Shown: positions 23,106 through 34,720 of the stretch, one piece after another
Numbering within the stretch: position 1 is the first letter of the stretch
Layout: every line of letters begins with the position of its first letter
Source of the DNA: Siphonodentalium dalli
Taxonomy: Eukaryota > Mollusca > Scaphopoda > Gadilida > Siphonodentaliidae
Length of the DNA: 64,000 nucleotides
NCBI GenBank assembly: GCA_032622095.1
Contig: CP136062.1
Span: 151,026,875-151,090,874, forward strand
Reading direction: 5' to 3'
Made by a program: the position numbers and the translations under genes
The notes under the pieces: generated by a model
What the model was told of the DNA's origin: nothing
What the model saw: only the letters and a program-made list of their open reading frames with translations
The model's database searches: none

Positions 23106-23564
23106 AAGCCGAGGAGGACATGTTGGTTGCTAATTGCTAGATATACGACGCGGTATTTTGAAGGTGTTTCAAACTAGGAGATAGAAGTATTCTGCCTTTC
23201 AAATGGTGATGAATTATAGTAGTTTATTCAAATTTTATGGCATAAATTGTTATTAAAACCGTATATACTATAAAAAATTAATGACTCGAAAATTAAGTGG
23301 GCCTTTAAACAAAGTCACAATTGCATTTAGGCTCATCTCATACTCGTCCATTCAGCGATATTCTACTGCGCAGTTTGTTATAGCCTCCAGTATTTATTGA
23401 GCGTTATACCCCCAACTGTTATAATTCGCCTTTAGCAGGCGTACTCTTGCCTCAGATTATTGAGATATTAGGTCACACATAATCACATTAAATCGCATCG
23501 TAACATAGCAATTGTGTGGGCTCCTTGGCGTGAATATGTAATGAGAAATAAGGTCATACGTAAT

Positions 23565-24110
23565 GACATTAAACTCAAGAAAACCCTCGAAAACAAAACA
23601 AAATCACATTTAATGTTTTACGTTATTTCCTTCATAAAAAGAATCTTCGTGATAATGAACCCTCTCGTTACTTTAGAATATAGAATTAACCTTAAAATAA
23701 AAAAAATCTTTGGAACACAGAACCTTCGGAATAACGAACCTTCGGATTGGTGAACCTTCGGAATAGCGAACATTCAGAGAAATTTCGGAATAGTGGACCT
23801 TCGGGATAGTGAACCTTCGGAATAGAGCCATGCCCCCCAATATTCATATTATATGCCCAGAGTTCAAAGGTATGGACCCATAAAATTCTAAACTTGGCCC
23901 TTAAAATAATGAACTCCAAATTGAAGCACACACAGAACACCACTTAAGTCAACTGAACCTATGTCATGTCCCAATGCGGGAGGGTCCATATATACCACAA
24001 CATTCATAGTATATGCCAAGAATTCAAAGGTATGGGCCCACGTAATGACATAAAATCTCAAGAAAACCAGCGAAAACAAAACAAAATCACATTTAATGTT
24101 CTAAGTTAAG
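23565..24110 (+). repeat. Direct duplication of ~60 bp and minisatellite of gaaccttcggaatag
   Basis: 'cgaaaacaaaacaaaatcac' then 'atttaatgtt' occurs at about 23588 and 24072. Between them, 23718-23825 is a minisatellite of 'gaaccttcggaatagcgaac' type; a shorter run of the same unit lies at 24260-24315. The open frames here follow the repeat. Confidence 0.75.
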
Positions 24111-24319
24111 TTATTTCCTCCTGTATCTGTATCGGTGTGCGCGCATGATCAGTTCGGATGTGAGCGCACACTCCATATAAAGAATCTTTGTGAAAATGAA
24201 CCCTCTCAAATTAGTCTCAATACTTTAAAATATAGAATTAACCTAAAAATAACAAAAACCTTCGGAATAGAGAACCTTCGGAATAGCGGACCTTCGGGAT
24301 AGCAAACCTTCATAATAGA

Positions 24320-24515
24320 AGCATGTCCCCACAATTACACCGGTGACGTAAACACATGTGCCAATCTTAGTTGTACTCTCGTAATTATCGGTACGATGAA
24401 ACGGTGACGGAATCTGACGAGGTTTGCCGAATGTACAATCACCCAGTGAATTATCGATCGACCATGCGATACAAAAAAACCAAAAGCTATAAACACCACA
24501 CTACGGTGGCGTAAT
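24320..24515 (+). repeat. Dispersed segment ending caccaca...ggtggcgtaataa
   Basis: 'cggtacgat', 'ccatgcgatac', 'aaaacaccaca' and 'ggtggcgtaata' occur in the same order at 36090-36210, and the last phrase also at 34370-34390. It directly precedes an isolated unit of the 520-bp repeat. Confidence 0.6.
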
Positions 24516-24995
24516 AAGAGATACATATCGGCTATTACCATGGTTAAACGCAATCAGGGTTGCTCAAAGTTCTTCATTTTCATGCCAAGTATTTTTTTGA
24601 AGAATGATAAAAATTCAGGAGAAGATGTATTCTCAAACACTTGATTACTAACGGAGTTGATCCAGCACCACTCTAGCAACATCATCAATCTAGTTGCAGA
24701 AATAATGGTCTTCAAGATCGTGAAAGACATGCCGGTACAATTAGCCGTTGCTTTCCTTCTGTTTTACGAAGCAACGGTATATCCTCAAAGTGGTCAACCA
24801 ATTCATGTTCATGTTGTAAAACTGGGCTGGACGCTGTTCAAATGGTAGTCTTGTAAGCAGTACTGATAACTGCAAAAGATGTCTCTGTATAGAAGCGCCC
24901 ATACCTCTTGTGTTATCACTGTTTCGGTCTGATTAGCCGACCAGAGATTTCTCCACTTATCTGATTACCTGCCCGCGCAATTAATAACACCAATA
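24515..24995 (-). repeat. Isolated unit of the 520-bp repeat
   Basis: This matches one unit of the 20.1-22.3 kb array from 'agagatacatatcggc' to 'cttatctgattacctg'. On the minus strand the TILKTII, SNQVFENT and FLSFFKKILGMKMKNF blocks are joined in one frame here, whereas array units are often frameshifted between them. It then stops at EQP. It may be the older, less disturbed copy. Confidence 0.75.
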
Positions 24996-25156
24996 GGGGG
25001 AGCTATATGTTATTACCACAGGCATATAATATGGCGGTGAGAAAAATTGTCCTTGTAGTTCATAATGCGATCCCGTTAAACATACACGGGAACGCCACAC
25101 ATCACGTGCATCTTGAAAAATTCTCGCCCTTGTATTGTTCGATATGTAAGACAGTA

Positions 25157-26015
25157 ATTGTTTTATTTTCTCAGCTACTAGTTACAAGTAATATAATACA
25201 CCGCACCAAACTCTCTTTTACTTGGGGTAATTATCTTCACCATGCTCGTACACCACCTGGTATGCAGAAATCGCGTCCCTTACGAATAGATAAACTATCA
25301 GTTGCAGCATTAGACCAATCTCTGTTTCAGTGATAAGGTACAAAGGAGGGACCGGGATTACCCTAATGTGTTCTGTCCGCGCCCTTTATCACCATTGAAT
25401 ATTTATTTTCGGACGTAGATATTACATATGAGGGGGGCTGGGACCTCCACAATGCTTATCGCACACTCTTCACGTATATACTATAAATGTAAAACTGTAA
25501 GTGTCTTATTTGCTCAGCTACCAGTTACACGTAATACACTACACCGTATCAAACTCTCTATTATTTGGGGGTAAATAACTTCACCATGCTCGTTACATTG
25601 TTTTCCAACACCTGGTATGCAGCAATAGCTTCCATTTCGAATAGATATACCATCAGATGTAGCATTAGGTCAATCTCTGTTTCAGCAATAATACACAAAG
25701 GAGGGACTGAAATGACCCCAATGCTTCTCGCACCCTTTTATATACGTACTGTTCATGTAAGACTCTAAGTGTCTATTTTCTCAGCTAGCAGTTACACGTA
25801 ATACGCTACACCGTATCAAACTCTTTATTAATTGGGGGTATATATCTTCACCATGCTTGTTACATTGTTTTACAACACATGGTATGCAGAAATAGCTATA
25901 CTATCATGGAGCATTAGGCCAATCTCTGTTTCAGCGATAAGGTACAAAGGAGGGACTGGAATGACCCCAATGTTTTCTGTCCGTGCCCTTTATCACAATT
26001 CGGACGTAGACAGTA
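25157..26015 (+). repeat. Tandem array, three units of ~265-345 bp
   Basis: Markers are 'tctcagcta.agttacacgt', 'aatac.ctacaccgtatcaa', 'cttcaccatgct', 'caatctctgtttcagc' and 'gtacaaaggagggac'. 'ctcagcta' lies near 25170, 25515 and 25778. The frames 25565-25768 and 25832-26032 are the same frame in two units, but the third unit breaks it, so no gene is called. Confidence 0.85.
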
Positions 26016-26029
26016 ACCCCGGCTGTTTG

Positions 26030-26590
26030 TAGATAGAGGCATACCGTTGCCATTACTCGAAGTGATAACTAATATGCGATGTTATCAGTGCAATTTGAGA
26101 TATGGAAAATATGCCATTCCTTCGGGCCAGGTAAGCTTCGACAGTAGCTTCTACACAAAGGATACGGTCTCCTAACGAGAGCATGATTCTGTTGAAGGTG
26201 ACTGGGCCAACTCAGCAAGTACTTCTTCCAACCTATTAACTGACAACAGGGACGTGTGGACATAGGGTTAGGGTGTTTCATCCCTAACTTTGGAAATCAA
26301 TTTTAAAAGTTGGAAAGTTCATGCACGACATAAGTTGGAAATTTCAGACCAAAAACAGTTTGTACTTCTTCTGAGATTTCGATTTTCCAAATGGTATTTA
26401 TATGAAATTTGTTGTTTCTAAACCAACAGTTTAATACTTCCTACTTTCGCAGTTGACTTTCGTTCAATGTGTTTGGAATGAAATGGCTATCAGTTGGAAA
26501 ATAATTTCCAACATGTTCAACCATAAGTGGTGCCAATTTGGTTTGGGAATTTACAACAGTACAAATGTAACCCCCCCCCCCCCCGACCTT
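26030..26590 (+). repeat. Segmental duplication, copy 1 (with family G sequence)
   Basis: This pairs with 26935-27480 in direct orientation: 'atgttatc', 'atttgagatatggaa', 'catgattctgttgaaggtga', 'ccaactcagcaagtacttct', 'actgacaacagggac', followed in both by a GGAAATTTC-type stretch. On the minus strand both copies spell LEEVLAELA then SPSTESCS, but copy 1 has a stop just after. This may be a trace of an old exon; I do not call it a gene. Confidence 0.8.
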
Positions 26591-26934
26591 GTCTGCATGA
26601 TTCAAGGGGATAGTTCAATCTGAAATTATATGTTGGACACACCCAGCATCAAACGAGTTCCTGTGGCCGCGTCACTGACCATGATGTTATATTTTAACTT
26701 CTGATGTGTGCAACAGTTTTTTCTAGCAATAAGTAAGGCAAAGGAGAGTCTTTATTCATCACCATTATCATTTACTGACATTTTAAGTCTTACAACAATG
26801 TCTTGTTGTCCGCAAGTCACTCATCGTAGTCGTATCTGATGGCAAATTTATTGGACAATTTGAGAATTAAAATCCGCTGAATGACGAAAGAATTATATGG
26901 AACAAATGACAAAACCCGGAACTAGATCACAGAT

Positions 26935-27480
26935 AGAGACATGCCGGTGCCGTTACTCCAAGTACTATAAACTAATATACGATGTTATCGATGCTATTTG
27001 AGATATGGAACATATGCCACTCCTTCAGGCTAGGCTTCGACAGTAGCTGCTACACAAAGGATACCACCTTCAGAGTGACCTTCTGGTTGGAGCATGATTC
27101 TGTTGAAGGTGACCAGGCCAACTCAGCAAGTACTTCTTCCAAACTATGAACTGACAACAGGGACATGGGGTTTGTGGTATCTCGTCCCCAACTTCGAAAA
27201 ACAATTTTAAACGTTGGAAAGTTCATGCATAACAACAGGTGGACATTCAGACCAACAGGAAGATTAACTTGTTGCGATTGTTCGATCTTCCAACTAGTAT
27301 GTAATGTAAATTTTTTTGGTTTTATACCAAAAGTCGAATATTTCCTACTCTGGTTCATGTTTAGGACTGAAATGGCTATCAGTTGGGAAATGTCCAAAAT
27401 TTTCAACCATGGCCGGCCGGGGTGTCAGGTTGGGAATTTACAACAGTTGGAAATCTTTGGTTTCACCCCATGCAAGGAGT
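26935..27480 (+). repeat. Segmental duplication, copy 2
   Basis: See 26030-26590. On the minus strand the frame stays open here for 118 residues (27406-27050), ending SCSNQKVTLKVVSFV, but most of it crosses the family G repeat. Confidence 0.8.
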
Positions 27481-27620
27481 GAGTACAGATGGAAATCTTT
27501 GGTTTCACCCCATACAAAGAGTGAGTACAGATGGAAATCTTTGGTTTCATCCCATCCAATGAGTGAGCACAGATGGAAATCTTTGGTTTCATCCCATCCA
27601 ATGAGAGAGTGCATATTTGA
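27447..27620 (+). repeat. Minisatellite, four units of ~42-43 bp
   Basis: 'gatggaaatctttggtttca' followed by 'ccccat.ca' and 'gagtgagtaca' is repeated four times, giving the peptide repeat WKSLVSPH. It grows out of the end of the duplicated segment. Confidence 0.9.
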
Positions 27621-27799
27621 TGAAAAATTGGAAAATTACCAATCTATACTGTAATGTAAATTTTTTGTACATCGTATGTGGGAGAGGTATGATGCAGCAC
27701 ATATGGAACAAAGTGACAAATCCCGGAACAGGACATGGTTCGGTCATGGAATAAGGATTTATTGGGGAGTACATGCTAGCAAAAAACAAGGGTACCAAC

Positions 27800-29515
27800 A
27801 TATTATCGCAGTGATGAAGTTTCTTTTGTGAATAGTGGGTTACCAGTGAATCATTGAATATAAGACACGGAATGGCAGATTGGGGAGACTTGATAATAAT
27901 ATCATTCTCAACGACTCGGCCATTTCCGCTTCGCTCGGAAATAACCTATTCCATAAATAGAAACCATATTCGCCAATGTTACAATATACGGCCCTGGTAA
28001 TAAGGCGATGAATTTGACTCGTTGACGAAAATAATGTACATGGAGCAGAATTTATTCACTGCGTGACTGTACCAAACTCGAGCATGCATTAAATAGTGCA
28101 ATAATTAGCTCAAGTTTAACAGACGAGTCTCCGGGCCAACATACGTATTTCCCGGTAGTATGCACATGACCAATCACGTGATTGAATTAGTCCGGCAAAT
28201 ATGGTGTCTATTTATGGAAGAGGTTTATTTCCGAGCGAATCGGAAATGGCCAAGTTGTTTATACTCATACTCAAGAAATTTATACTCATACATGACTTAC
28301 AACGTTATTATCAGACCCTTGACATGTCGCCAGACAGCCGCCAAGTTATAACTATCCTGTACGATATACCGACACGATATGATTTATTGTATGTAAATAA
28401 TATAATTATATAAAGTTGGATGGTGGTGTTCTATGACACACACCTAAGTCCACGCGGTTCATTGATATGGGTCAGACCCCCACCCACAAGACTATGCTGC
28501 ACATATAGAGGGCTTGTTGTTATATATGAAATGAAAGCTTTGTATTCGTCTCAAGTTTTGTTTCCTCCATATATAGTATTGCGCATTTAGTGCATGCATG
28601 GCCATTAAAATACCCCTGGGAAGTTATCGAGAGTCAATTATATATGATATATCCTCGCGATACACAATGCAACTTATTATAATTGTGTATACGATATCGA
28701 TATACCTTCCGAAGCTCAGAACAGCAATTCGTAAACTGCCTTTAGATGCGCAAGATGGAGGAATTCTCCGAATGCTAATGACAATAGCGTATGCAAAATA
28801 TGTGGAGAACCCCGAAAACTTTTGGAGGAACCATACGAGAGAGAAATTATATAGGCTCCTATCCTTTTAAAATATAAGCCTCATGAAAAGTCTATATATG
28901 TGTATTCCTATAAGGTGTGCCCTTTAAAAAGGTGCATGTCTTATTCCATATATGAGCGGAATCAGAAATATATATATTTATTGTTATGGGTGAACACATG
29001 TAATTATCCTATACTTGTTAAGTTTATCTCTTATTATTGTGTATTATAATTAATTACTGATTTATATATAGCCATGCATCGTATAGCCATGTGTACGTAT
29101 ATATGGAATGAACAATGATGAACGTGACATCACAATTTTCGCACATAGTGTATATACGTTTTGCTTCATTGATTTAAACATATTTTATTGTATATCAATT
29201 ATATACATGGGGATTGGGACACAAGTTTTGTCAACTTAGTAACGTCCTCTCCCGCACAAAAGGTATAACATAACATTTAAACAAGATGACTAGACAGGAT
29301 GAAATTTGTGAAAATTTAAGCAGGGAAACAGACGTGAATATTTGTACAGAGTGTGCTATGAGTGGAGTTTTATTGTGTCCAGTTTTACCCTCACGTTGTC
29401 ATAAGTTGTGTCTAAAAAGGCCGGGCATTTAAATTTTTAATTGTTTTCAATGGCAGGTTGACATAACAGAGAAAAATATATGATCGAAGTTACCCAAAAC
29501 GTTTTTGCTTCATTC
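27800..29515. other. No gene seen
   Basis: AT-rich intronic DNA. The frames 28201-28413 and 28598-28870 have ordinary composition and no recognisable domain. A short phrase 'gcggttcattgatatgggtca' at 28455 recurs at 30038. Confidence 0.5.
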
Positions 29516-29517
29516 AC

Positions 29518-29950
29518 TGTTAGTCAGTCAATAGGTTTATTCAGAATCACACATATGACATAAGAATCATAAATGCGGTATACAAATTTTAAAATGGTGC
29601 GATATGGTGTGGACAATCAGGCATATGCATGGTTGAATTTGCAGATATCATGTACAATATCCAGTTTAGTTCAAAGGGGGTGTCAGAGAGGGGGCGGTGA
29701 TCTCACATGTTCCTCGCCATGTCTTATGTATTCACAAAGTTTATGTAAAACAATATTATCAGACGACTGAAGATGGGTTGATAACGTGTGTAAGTTGCAA
29801 ACAGTCAATGCCCACGGTGGTATAAATCTCCTCCTGATAGAGTTAAGGGCGTCACATTCGAATAAGAAGTGATATTCGTCTCCAATTGCGCCGTTATCAC
29901 ATAGTTTACAATGCCTGTTTTCTACGTCTATTTGGTTATATGTGACTTTG
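29518..29950 (-). mobile_element. 5'-truncated LINE, C-terminal zinc-knuckle region and 3' tail
   Basis: On the minus strand the frame from about 29945 to 29683 reads ENRHCKLCDNGAIGDEYHF then LFEC, followed by IRRRFIPP and LHKLCEYI. The C-x2-C...H-x4-C pattern with HFLFEC is typical of the region after the reverse transcriptase in many invertebrate non-LTR elements. Only the last ~85 residues are present. The frame ends SPPPL. The 3' region closes with 'gaataaacctattgactgac' (29543-29524), a polyadenylation-like word with a short simple tail. No endonuclease or RT core is present, so this is a dead 5'-truncated copy in the Rab intron. Confidence 0.75.
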
Positions 29951-29974
29951 CAATAAATAAATAAATGAATCAAT

Positions 29975-30980
29975 ATATGTATACATCAGATAGTAGAGGT
30001 CGTTTATGCTACCGGATATATACCAACCCAAGTCCGTGCGGTTCATTGATATGGGTCACATTTCCAGCAAGAGCTGAGGTCAACATGAAGCTTAATTGCA
30101 AATTGTTTGGTGTTCCCAATAGAATTGGGCTAATTGAACACGTGACCCTCATTATTTGGCTGTTGCTTCGTGATTAGGTCGTGATTACGCGGTGCTCAAC
30201 ATTATTCTCTGGGAAGCAACACATGCCCCATTCCATCACTCCACTGTATTACTTAGGAATATATCAAAGGGAAAATGTGGAGCTGTGAGCAAGTAGTCCA
30301 GTTTTTCTACAAAAAGAAACTATACTTCTAATTCCTAGGTGAACCATATTTCACTGACCCGATTAGTATGCGATCTAAATCGGACGAAGAAGATACGAAA
30401 ATAAATTAATACATTCTATCTAATAGCTTTTTGAGGGCTTGGCTCTGTTTGAAAAAAATTCAAATTCTAACAAAAATCTGTTAACTAACTTTTATTTGAA
30501 CTTGACTATATGACCATCAAACATCACCTGGTCGCGTGTTCGATACATGTATCATTCTATTCATTTTGTTGAATATTGCTCAAGTTATCATCCCGAAAAC
30601 CCAAACATCGTCATTTCTATTGTCGGAAACGGGGCCCGCGCATAGCTCTGTTCACGATCCGATGATCGTTTACTCGCACTTGTTATATGCACATGTGAAC
30701 TGCATATAATACCAAATCCCATGGAATCTGACAAATATTGTTGAAGTTATTATTCAGACAACATGGGCAGACGCATACTGCATGTCGGCGGGACATATTA
30801 TATGCATGCACACACGCACGGACATGCTAATTATAATAGTCCCTTTCGGTGCATATGGGACAATAATTCTAGAATGACAAATGCAAACATCGCCGTTGCA
30901 TGGGTATACCTTTCTGACGTCACCCTTGGTTGTGAACCTTCGTGCAGTATTTCACCAAAACCCATGTCTGAAATATATGT
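29975..30980. other. No gene seen
   Basis: Intronic DNA between the LINE tail and the first Rab exon. It holds a second copy of the 'gcggttcattgatatgggtca' phrase (30038) and no other recognisable feature. Confidence 0.5.
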
Positions 30981-31023
30981 CTTTTTCGCCGCATATATCA
31001 TAGACCCGGGAACACTGATCAAG
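30981..31023 (-). repeat. Partial duplicate of Rab exon 1 (43 bp), in the intron
   Basis: 30981-31023 repeats 31053-31095, offset 72 bp, with about three mismatches. It encodes again LDQCSRVYDICGEK less the first residues. The copy lacks the GTAAGT donor and runs on into DIYFRHGFW, so it is not expected to be spliced as an exon. Read through without splicing, the GTPase frame stays open into it. Confidence 0.85.
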
Positions 31024-31047
31024 AGGGCTGTATAAATGGACACTTAC

Positions 31048-31234
31048 TTTAACCTTTTCGCCGCATATATCATAGACCCGAGAACACTGATCCAGACCAA
31101 TTGTGGATCTTCTGTCCGAGTTTTGTTTGAAGGTATTGTTCATGAAGCGTTTGAATAACGAACTTTTCCCGACGCCATACTCTCCACAAAGAATAATCTT
31201 GTATGTCGGGATACCAACGGCCATCGCTGTGATT
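31048..31234 (-). CDS. Rab-like small GTPase, exon 1 (start codon, P-loop, switch I)
   Basis: First coding exon, preceded by a ctattgtttcag acceptor; ten untranslated bases (31234-31225) come before the ATG at 31224, so a separate 5'-UTR exon must lie to the right. Residues 1-59 start MAVGIPTYKIILCGEYGVGK: beta-1 then the P-loop GEYGVGKSS (G1), which binds the phosphates. STIGLD holds the switch I Thr41 (G2, Mg2+). The exon ends KVK at a consensus donor, AAA|GTAAGT, in phase 0, and joins LTLWDTGG of the exon at 9691-9245. There is no other in-frame Met between the acceptor and this ATG. Family membership is sure; subfamily is not. The GTPase probably works in vesicle traffic or a related membrane step, an inference from the Rab-like sequence and the C-terminal CC. 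Confidence 0.88.
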
Positions 31235-31539
31235 CTGAAACAATAGAGAAGAATAATTCATTATAACCCCAAGAAGATGTGAACAAATTAAAATTTATAA
31301 TCATTTTAGGGTATCTTATCTGCAAATATCATCGGTTCACCGTGCATGCAAGCAAACAGAGAAGCCAGTGGCAATCCTATTATTACAGGACATTGTGGCA
31401 GTATAGTTTGCAATATATATAGGGGAGGTTACTCGAGTCCTGTATATGTCAGTTGCTTTCCGAGAGTCGTGGTTTCTATGTGCAGTGTATATCATTCCAT
31501 GAATATCTACTCTAGCTACGCCCGTATATAGATCATATT

Positions 31540-31975
31540 CTAGAGATCAAAACCTGGGAACTTTTTGATGTTCTGACCCCTTCTGACTTATAACATTGAA
31601 CAAACGAGGCAGGGAATATATATCTTTGTTAATAATTGTTCCTCAATAATCTACTTCACAGTAAGGAGTGGTCCCAGTTCGAGATTGCATGCTTTTTTTA
31701 GTTGATATCGCAATAAATATTGAATGAATTACCCTTGATACATTCCATGATGGTATATAAGCGACGCAAAGCAAAACAGCTCACAGAGTCATTTAAATCG
31801 TGCAATTTCGAGTTGGGACCTTCGCCCACAGTGAAATACATTATTAAGAAACACAATACGACACTGTGAATATATTACCTGCACTGTTTTTTCAAAGTTT
31901 TAAACTTCCCTGTCACAAAATCAAAAATTCCCAGGTTTTGTACTGGTGGATTATGATCTGTATAATATATGCATG
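31540..31975 (+). repeat. Segmental duplication, copy 1 of ~430 bp
   Basis: This matches 36760-37215 in the same orientation: 'cattgaacaaa', 'gggaatata', 'gatatcgcaataaatatt', 'gaattaccc', 'gcgacgcaaagcaaaa', 'gagctgggaccttc', 'atatattacctg', 'gtactggtgga'. The centre, with 'gcaataaatatt', looks like a polyadenylation signal on the plus strand, so the duplication may include the 3' end of an unknown gene or retroelement. Confidence 0.8.
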
Positions 31976-32087
31976 TGCAGTGGATCGATTTCCCGGTGAA
32001 ATTAATCATATAAGCGTAAAACGTATAACGTATTGATATGGTGCCATGCGAGATATAGCTTTCCAAAAGATATTTCGCATGAACCAA
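31875..32087 (-). other. Possible exon or pseudoexon, 70-codon frame
   Basis: On the minus strand a frame from 32087 ends FVTGKFKTLKKQCR and meets 'caggtaatat', a fair splice donor, near 31882. The paralogous segment at 37130-37210 keeps the donor and much of the sequence but has a stop and a shifted frame. It may therefore be a gene fragment duplicated with its flank. No family was recognised. Confidence 0.2.
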
Positions 32088-32542
32088 ACAAAGAGGAAAG
32101 TTTGAATGTTCAGGTATGCACTGTTCTCTTTGAAAGATTCACGCAAGGTTCTGACGCACCATGGATGATATATTATTTACTATAAAGCTTGTTACAATTG
32201 GTACACCAAACAAACATCTGACGAGGAAGTATATTACATAAACATATTGATGATACTATCTCCATTTGAATAGTAAGTCAGTGCATGTCACATATGGTGA
32301 GCGTTATCGCCGAAAAAGTTAATGATTATAGTCAGCACATTGCAGATGGTATTCGTGTATTCATCAATGACGAAACGGCTGGAAAATATTACATCAACCA
32401 GAACGTAACGTAATGGGTACTAATGGCACTCAAACCTATCGCTGCAATGTTTCTTCAGGTACGATGTACACTGAGCACGTAATTAACAGGGTACTTTGTT
32501 GCTCTTGATTACCGTACGTGTGGCACTTCACTTTTTACATTT

Positions 32543-32605
32543 CACCTCATAGTGATGTTCATTTCCTCATCGTGATGTTCATTTCCTCATAGTGATATTT
32601 ATTTA
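32543..32605 (+). repeat. Short tandem repeat, three ~21-bp units
   Basis: 'cctcatagtgatgttcattt' is repeated three times with small changes. Confidence 0.85.
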
Positions 32606-32815
32606 CCCCCATCGACCATGACCTTTAATGATGTGCTGATGCAAAAAACTTCTATATAATGAAGGCATCAGAGCAAATAGGCGAATGAAGTCACGTGATT
32701 ATACAGTACGAACGTGTCATCCCTATACCATGATGGGTATGAATCATGCGTACCAATTAAAACACCACCTTATTGTCCGCGTGCCAGGCAAGATACCACA
32801 CCATATATTTACTGG

Positions 32816-32955
32816 GCAATGATAACAAGAAAACCATAGTCAGAAATGGTAACGCCACCAAGATCATATTATTAGCCATAAATATAAATCATAATATAAA
32901 ATATATTGGTTACATGAATGGACCGCCTCAGAATTCCGTTAAGATAAGTAATTCT
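32816..32955 (-). repeat. Leader-coding segment shared with 22.3 kb, plus duplicated upstream flank
   Basis: 32816-32895 is nearly identical to 22331-22410. It encodes on the minus strand MANNMILVALPFLTMVFLL followed by SLPSKYMV and a stop. The upstream side, 32885-32955 (ataaaatatattggtt, ctcagaattccgttaa), recurs at 34145-34205 without the leader. So leader and flank have moved or been duplicated separately. Whether any copy is expressed cannot be told. Confidence 0.75.
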
Positions 32956-33334
32956 TCAAATTATTACAATGAACTACGGCTTATAAATTACTGCAGGTTT
33001 CTCATTCGCCACACCAGAATGCTTCTAAATGCGGATCAAAGCTAAGAGTGCGTGGCACAGCCATTGTTCATAGACATTTTACAGATAGCGAGAATGATGC
33101 ATGCTGGGAACGAAAGCATCCACAGCAAAGCCATGTGCTTACGGAGGCATGCGTTTATTATAGGGGATTTATGGTTGGCCTATAAAACTAATTATAACTT
33201 TGTTATCTGTCATAGTTTATGCGTGAAATTTTAAACATATATACCTGGACATCTACCCCTTCCAGAATGTTGAAAAACATTTTCAGTTGCTCATCGTATT
33301 TTTATAGACGAAATAGTCCGAAATTCCAGAAAAT

Positions 33335-34045
33335 TGCGCTAACTGCTCAATGTTTTAATGTGTTACAAAACGTCTGATAAAAATAGTTCTATCGGGAATA
33401 TTCACACCATTTTTTTTCAGAGAACATAGTGTAAATATAGTCCTATCGGGATATCGTAAAGGAGATTAATTAAACCCCTCAGACTGCCGAAACTGACGAC
33501 ATTAAATTCGCTTTTTCGTGTCCCACGGAAATGAAACTTGTCTGTCCATTGATCACGTTATTTATTTGACATAGTATTTTTTTCTTCTGTTGTATTTGAA
33601 CACTTGTTGCACGCGCAGGCTGCACGATCATAATAACTTCAACCGATAAGCGCCGACTGATACCCGCGCAACAGTTTGTCTCAAATAAATTGTTATCCAA
33701 ACGCAGGTTTATGGCCGCGGACATAAGCCGATTAAGTGTAATGTAATTTATCCATGAACTTGACTGAAAAATTGTGATTCTATCACCATTAGCCACGAAA
33801 ATGGGACCTCTAAACAGGCAAGTTTGATTTTCGGGGGACACGAACAAGTGAATTTATTGTCGGCAGTTTCGGCAGTCTGAGGGTTAATTAATCCCGAATT
33901 AAACGGAACTACTTTACGATAGTCCGATAGGACTATGTTTACTCTATGCATGTTCTCTGAAAAAATAGTGTGAATATTCCAGATAGAACTCTTTTTATCA
34001 CACGTTGTGTAACACCTTAAAACATTGAGCGGTTATAGCGCAAAC
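33335..34045. mobile_element. 0.7-kb TIR element with ~200-bp arms
   Basis: 33335-33535 and 33830-34045 are inverted copies: 'tcaatgttttaa.gtgttac', 'gaatattcacac.attttt', 'cagagaacata', 'gtcctatcggga', 'ctcagactgccgaaactg', 'ttcg.gtcccc'. The 300-bp centre carries a minus-strand frame of 122 codons (33847-33479) that extends into both arms and shows no domain. No other copy was seen in the window. Confidence 0.85.
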
Positions 34046-34144
34046 CGAAATGTGTTGTCTTGCAAGATATCCCACCGCTTTAGCTAAATTTACCTTCCTA
34101 CAATATCCATAAAGAGGATCATATATTATATACCCACGGTTTTA

Positions 34145-34720
34145 ATTATAGAATATAAAATATATTGGTTTCGCGAATGACCAACTCAGAATTCCGTTAA
34201 AATAACAATAACAACCAGCACCTATAACGAACCGTTTTACTGGACTTGGCCTACTGGTCGCGTAGTTCCGACTTTTAAATAAACGGAATTTCCAACTCTA
34301 TAAATAAAAGCCCCACAATGCATTCGCCCTGTCCACCACGCAATATCAAAATCTCAGCAGCTAGATACACCACAGGTGGCGTAATAAATGCTCTTTATTA
34401 TTTCCATATCAGGAATACAGTAACAAACAAGACAGCAGTAAAATAAATGGGGACAAAAAGTTAGTGTAATCATGTATGAAATTTCCAACTGTTAAAATTC
34501 TTTATAACAGTTGTGACTCCCACCCCCTCAAAAAACCTCCATCATTCGATCCCCGTCCCCATCATAATGGGGACAATAATTACTAGTTGGGATACCAGGC
34601 AATGGTAACCATGTATTTTAACCTTTATGTTGTAGTGTAATAATGTATGAAATTTCCAACTACATGTGCATTAACTTTTTTTTACAAAAGTTGTGAATCA
34701 TACACACTCAAAATCTAACT
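34145..34720 (+). repeat. Patchwork of dispersed repeat fragments
   Basis: 34145-34205 matches 32885-32950. 34320-34390 ends in 'caccacaggtggcgtaataa' (also at 24.5 and 36.2 kb) and runs into 'atgctctttattatttcc'. 34470-34530 and 34590-34700 share 'gtgtaat.atgtatgaaatt' and 'tccaact', a weak family G match. Confidence 0.6.

Larger units (their letters stand above)
9692..31047 (-). other. Inferred 21.4-kb intron of the Rab-like gene
   Basis: The intron runs from the GTAAGT donor after residue K59 (GT at 31047-31046) to the ttttttcag acceptor before L60. The two exons rebuild the KVKLTLWDTGG strand-turn of the GTPase fold with no gap, so no extra coding exon is needed. The interior holds the repeats listed separately. 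The alternative is that the exons belong to two tandem paralogues whose other halves are missing; the exact fit makes that less likely. Confidence 0.7.

Noticed and set aside
27050-27406. 118-codon minus-strand frame ending SCSNQKVTLKVVSFV
   Set aside because: Most of it is family G repeat; the paralogous segment at 26.1 kb has a stop. At most a trace of an old exon.
33479-33847. 122-codon minus-strand frame
   Set aside because: It spans the centre and both arms of a TIR element and shows no domain.
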